From Elysia chlorotica (lineage: Eukaryota; Mollusca; Gastropoda; Plakobranchidae), in NCBI GenBank assembly GCA_003991915.1, contig RQTK01000004.1, forward strand, positions 1,422,134-1,486,133: a stretch of DNA of 64,000 nucleotides, read 5' to 3'. The notes beneath the pieces were generated by a model. The model had not been told where the DNA came from. It did not search any database and saw only the letters and a program-made list of their open reading frames with translations. The position numbers were made by a program, and so were the translations under genes. Below, piece by piece: positions 60,601 to 64,000 of the stretch. The stretch's first letter is position 1. Every line of letters begins with the position of its first letter.

Positions 60601-60865
60601 TTGGTTGGTGGGTTGATTTTTTTCAAACGTCCAACCCCACCAGAAAATCTCTATTGTGTACGGGTCCCAAGACTTATGTCTGACAATTTTACATGCTACC
60701 ATAGACAGAGTGCGGGGATACCAGGACTCTTGTTTCACCGGTTCATACTATACTGACACCGACAAAACCAGAAGGAGACAATATCGAACAAACACGTTTC
60801 TGTCTGATCGTGGATTTCGGACCGGGACCTCCAGTTTGAGAAACCAACGCTCTACCACACGCGTC
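60601..60865 (-). mobile_element. Diverged SINE copy
   Basis: The minus strand carries 'ccaccaaccaattac'-type tail bases, 'gtcagacataagtcttggg', 'cctggtatccccgcac' and a B-box-like ggtcccggtccg region. Order and direction follow the other SINEs. Confidence 0.75.
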
Positions 60866-60942
60866 AAATTGCTTACCAATTACGAGGTGACTTGTGTTCC
60901 TAAATCAAAACTCGGTGGAGAACTCAAAAGCCAATAGCTGCT

Positions 60943-60943
<1 letters not shown>

Positions 60944-61013
<70 letters not shown>
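60944..61013. repeat. (GA)n microsatellite
   Basis: Pure GA run of about 70 bp. Confidence 0.98.
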
Positions 61014-61015
<2 letters not shown>

Positions 61016-61269
61016 CCGAAATACCAATCTCAAAGGAAAAGCTTTGGTCTATTGATTTTAATTGCGTGTAGATTGTTTTAACTTCTGCTAAAACCATTAT
61101 ATAAAAAAAATTGAAATATTAAATTACGTTTCTCCACAGTATTTTCATCTCCATTGGTTACGTAATCTTTTTATTTGACTTGAAGTAAATATGTGGATTG
61201 AATTATTTTTCTAAGGGCGATCTACGAGGTTGTAGTAAGTAAATCCAAATAAATACAATATTCATATCC

Positions 61270-61439
61270 ATTGAGAAAAAGAGACAGATAGAAAGATAAA
61301 AAGATAGATGGATATATTATACATGTAGATATAGAGAAAAATATATTTGAAAACAGAAATTGATAAAAAAAAATATTAGAAAAAATAGAGAGAAAAAGAT
61401 AGATAAATAGATAGAATGAAGATATATAGATAGATAGAT

Positions 61440-61485
<46 letters not shown>

Positions 61486-61570
61486 ATAGAGAGAGAGAGG
61501 GATAGAGAGAGAGGGAGGCAGGCAGTGAGAAGCACAGAGTGATAGAGAGAGAGGCAGAGACAGAGAAAAC
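61270..61570. repeat. (GATA)/(GA) purine-rich tract
   Basis: Degenerate GATA, AGATA and GA repeats, including a pure GA run at 61440-61482, ahead of the protease gene. Confidence 0.95.
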
Positions 61571-61731
61571 CAAACAGATAGTAGAACAGGGAAATAGACT
61601 AAAGGACGTAGATTGAAAAAATAATGAGAGACAGAAAAAAGGTAAAATATCCTTGCAAAAACTTGCAATATTTGCTCAGTTCATGTAAATTTACAAAGGA
61701 ATAATGTGCGTCGTTTCTTTAATTTTTCCAG

Positions 61732-63053
61732 ATTTTGAACACACAAAGAACTCAGTCTTCTTCGCATCGACCACTGCGATAGACCATGCAAGGTAACACA
61801 CATTTGCTTTGTTTCAGATGGTTAATTATCTCACAAACATATTTCTACATGTACTTGAAAAAAAACCCTTTAAATCATGAAAAAATGATTAAATTAAATT
61901 GAATAGTTTACGTAAAAATGTTTTGCTAAAGGTCTTGCAAATTCTTATTGTGTACATTCCTTTATAATTTTATACTTGATCTTCAGGCGATCATGAATGC
62001 GAGATTTTCGAATCCGCGCTTGAGGCTGCAGAAGGCGAGGAACGATGGCAAAGTTGCACGAAAAATCCTGGGCATCGTGACTTCATTCCCGTCAAAGACT
62101 TTACAATGCGACATTTGCCCCCAGACCTACGGGATCAACAAACATTTAGCATGTTTAAGGCTATCGCAGATCTTACGGTCAGACTTAGGGTCCAGTACAC
62201 GAGCGAGGATCGGCCAGATGATGACCAGCTCTCCGCTCTTCGTGGGACAGATAAACTCCGGACAGGGTCTGGCTTAATAACCGGGATAACTCCTGGTCAA
62301 GGCGAATGTCCATGTTATGAGTGTAAGTGGAACCCAGGAAGACAATTCTGGTGGGTTTATTTACGTACCGCTTGCCATGTGGCATTTGACTCAAAGGAGG
62401 CAAAGTTAACAAAAGTTGATCTGTTTTATGATGATGAACATTGTATCTCTGATGGAACCATGAAGAGTCTCTATGGTTTTGACCTAGAGATGCTGGACGC
62501 CAGTGATGACTTTTGCATAATGAGGTGTATTCTTCATGACGAATCTCTTTTTCAACAGTTACAAAGCTACACACATTCATCTCGTTTAGGTATGGACTTC
62601 AAGATGACGTGGTTTACAATGTGGGGTCGGAGTGAATTTTTAAACCACTTTATCGTTTTGATCGTTTCCCACCCTCATGGGAAGTCTAAAAGGGTAACCA
62701 TTGGCAAAATGAAACACGTCGATGTTAAGCCTTCGGAGGAAAGGGAGAAATCCTATATATTGGAATGTTATGGCCCAGTAGCGTTCCAATATGCCACAGC
62801 CACATGTAGAGGATCCAGCGGGGCACCGATAGTCCATCTATGCATACCAATCACAATACGTAAAGGCGACATGACATCAACTACTTCACGCCCTATACGT
62901 GCAGATGGTTGGGTCCACAGTGGCGTTTTACCAAAGGACAGGGAGGATGATGCAAACAGCATCTTGTGTTGCGTTCCCAGGACCCGCAGCAAAAAAATAA
63001 ACCACAGCTGTCTTGTCAACTCGTTCAATCAATACTGGAAATTAGTAAATTAG
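61732..63053 (+). CDS. Trypsin-like (PA-clan) serine protease, intracellular type, 357 residues
   Basis: CDS is 61786-61792 (ATGCAAG) joined to 61987-63053. The first exon (61732-61792) is otherwise 5' UTR with an in-frame TAG just before the ATG. The acceptor is cttgatcttcag. The protein begins MQGDHECEIFESALEAAEG. Conserved-looking parts: DFIPVKDFTMRHLPPDLRD (35-53), FKAIADLTVRLRV, GSG (96-98), CPCYEC (110-115), LRTACHVAF with candidate catalytic His133, DASDDFCIMRC with candidate Asp177, VSHPHG (about 229-234), and TCRGSSGAP with candidate nucleophile Ser280, plus a late WVHSG. GxSGxP and an (A/C)H motif are PA-clan hallmarks. There is no signal peptide or propeptide, unlike digestive trypsins. 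I recall similar proteins from gastropod gene sets, with no assigned function. A possible poly(A) signal AATAAA is at 63647-63652. Confidence 0.85.
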
Positions 63054-64000
63054 GATAGTCATGTTTACATTTTTTTGCATACATGTATTTAGAGGAGCAT
63101 TTTTGTATTTAAAGAAAGGTTCAAAGAAGAAAGACAATAACACCACCAAAACCACCACCACCACCACCAACAACAACAACAAAACCACGTTGTATTCGAA
63201 ATGACACTCGTGGCCGTATTATATTAGTCTACAAAAATGAATTTTGCTGAGTAGACCACATCTAATGCATGTTGCATATAGTTTGTGTGTTCTGCTTCTT
63301 TGTTTGGTAAAGTTATTTCTATCGTGGTAAATCATTCAAATACTGTTTTATGGTATATTCAAAGTAAACGAACTAAAAAAAACTAAGATCTGAACTTAGA
63401 AATGTCTTTATTTCCTTACATGATACATTATAGCTCTTTACAGTATACTTTCAATATCTACTATTTTTGCATTTAAATTAACCTGATTGCCAAATTTTCT
63501 CTTTAAATATGGATTAATATAGCTTAAAGTGGTATGTGTCTTTTCGTATCATAAAAAAAACAACAAAAGTTTACATGATTTTATTCATCTATAAGCTTAT
63601 ATTTTACAATCTTGAGTCCAAACAGATATTGTGCCCCTTTGCCATCAATAAACACTCTACCATGGTTTCGCGTATGACCTGTTTCCTTGTTTCCAATGTT
63701 GTCTGTCCTCTATTCTTTTACAGTAAACTGAATACATATACAATATTGATATAATATTGCGGACTTTTTGTTTTCCTATTTCATAACAAAAATGGTCTTA
63801 TATGAAAACCTCCTGGTTTATGAAGATTAAGTTATGGGTTACTGTGCTGTTGCATGAAACCAACTCAAAACGTATAAACTATTTGATCAACATTGTCTAT
63901 GTTGTTGTTATCTTTGTGTGTGTGTGTGTGCAATGACTGCATACGATTTAGCCTTGGACATGCCCTTGGCATCTTTTAGCTCTTCCTTGTTTTGTAAATG
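63054..64000. other. 3' UTR and flank of the protease gene
   Basis: AT-rich with a (CAC/AAC) run at 63140-63185, an AATAAA at 63647-63652 and a (TG)n run near 63920. No further gene seen. Confidence 0.6.

Noticed and set aside
61948..62277. 109-residue plus-strand frame starting MNARFSNPR
   Set aside because: It is the wrong frame of the protease exon; the splice from 61792 fixes the frame that carries the catalytic motifs.
62185..63028. Minus-strand frames of 65-131 residues
   Set aside because: They are antisense shadows of the protease exon.

Overview
This is eukaryotic, intron-rich, AT-rich DNA, most likely from a mollusc and probably a heterobranch gastropod. The reasons are an ABLIM/dematin-type gene with lophotrochozoan-like exon structure, a cytosolic-looking PA-clan protease of a kind I recall from gastropod gene sets, many tRNA-derived SINEs ending in a 'gttggacgttaaacc' tail, heavy (GA)n/(CT)n microsatellites, and dispersed 'ctagatct' words. 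The species call is inference. There is no bacterial, operon or CRISPR content.

The window is dominated by one minus-strand gene running from about 52.3 kb down to 6.29 kb. I assembled it exon by exon from splice sites and reading phase. It ends in a villin headpiece and carries the dematin/ABLIM core (a KIERDDWPAP-type block, an acidic stretch, then an SGIG-xx-YKEL block), so it is an actin-binding ABLIM/unc-115/dematin family protein. A candidate first coding exon at 52,263-52,266 (CACC-ATG-G followed directly by GTAAGT) joins in phase to a 594-bp low-complexity exon at 45.7-46.3 kb. That gives a LIM-less, dematin-like product of 621 residues, or 666 if both copies of one duplicated exon pair are used. 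No LIM-domain exon is visible; LIM isoforms would have to start beyond 64 kb.

Two tandem exon duplications lie inside this gene: a three-exon cassette (13.56-15.90 kb) and a two-exon cassette (8.94-10.53 kb). The copies differ at 12 exonic positions, all silent. Phase rules predict that one duplicated exon is used mutually exclusively, whereas the two-exon cassette can be included once or twice.

Upstream of the ABLIM start are two further genes. A minus-strand two-exon gene (55.59-57.24 kb) encodes a protein with a basic tail that I do not recognise. A plus-strand gene (61.79-63.05 kb) encodes a 357-residue trypsin-like protease with an apparent His/Asp/Ser triad, whose start codon is split from the body of the gene by an intron. 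The rest is introns and intergenic DNA holding SINEs, several minisatellites (periods about 29, 35, 67, 90, 98 and 200 bp), a 580-bp fold-back element and long microsatellites. There are two sequence gaps (899-1031 and 41,863-41,949).
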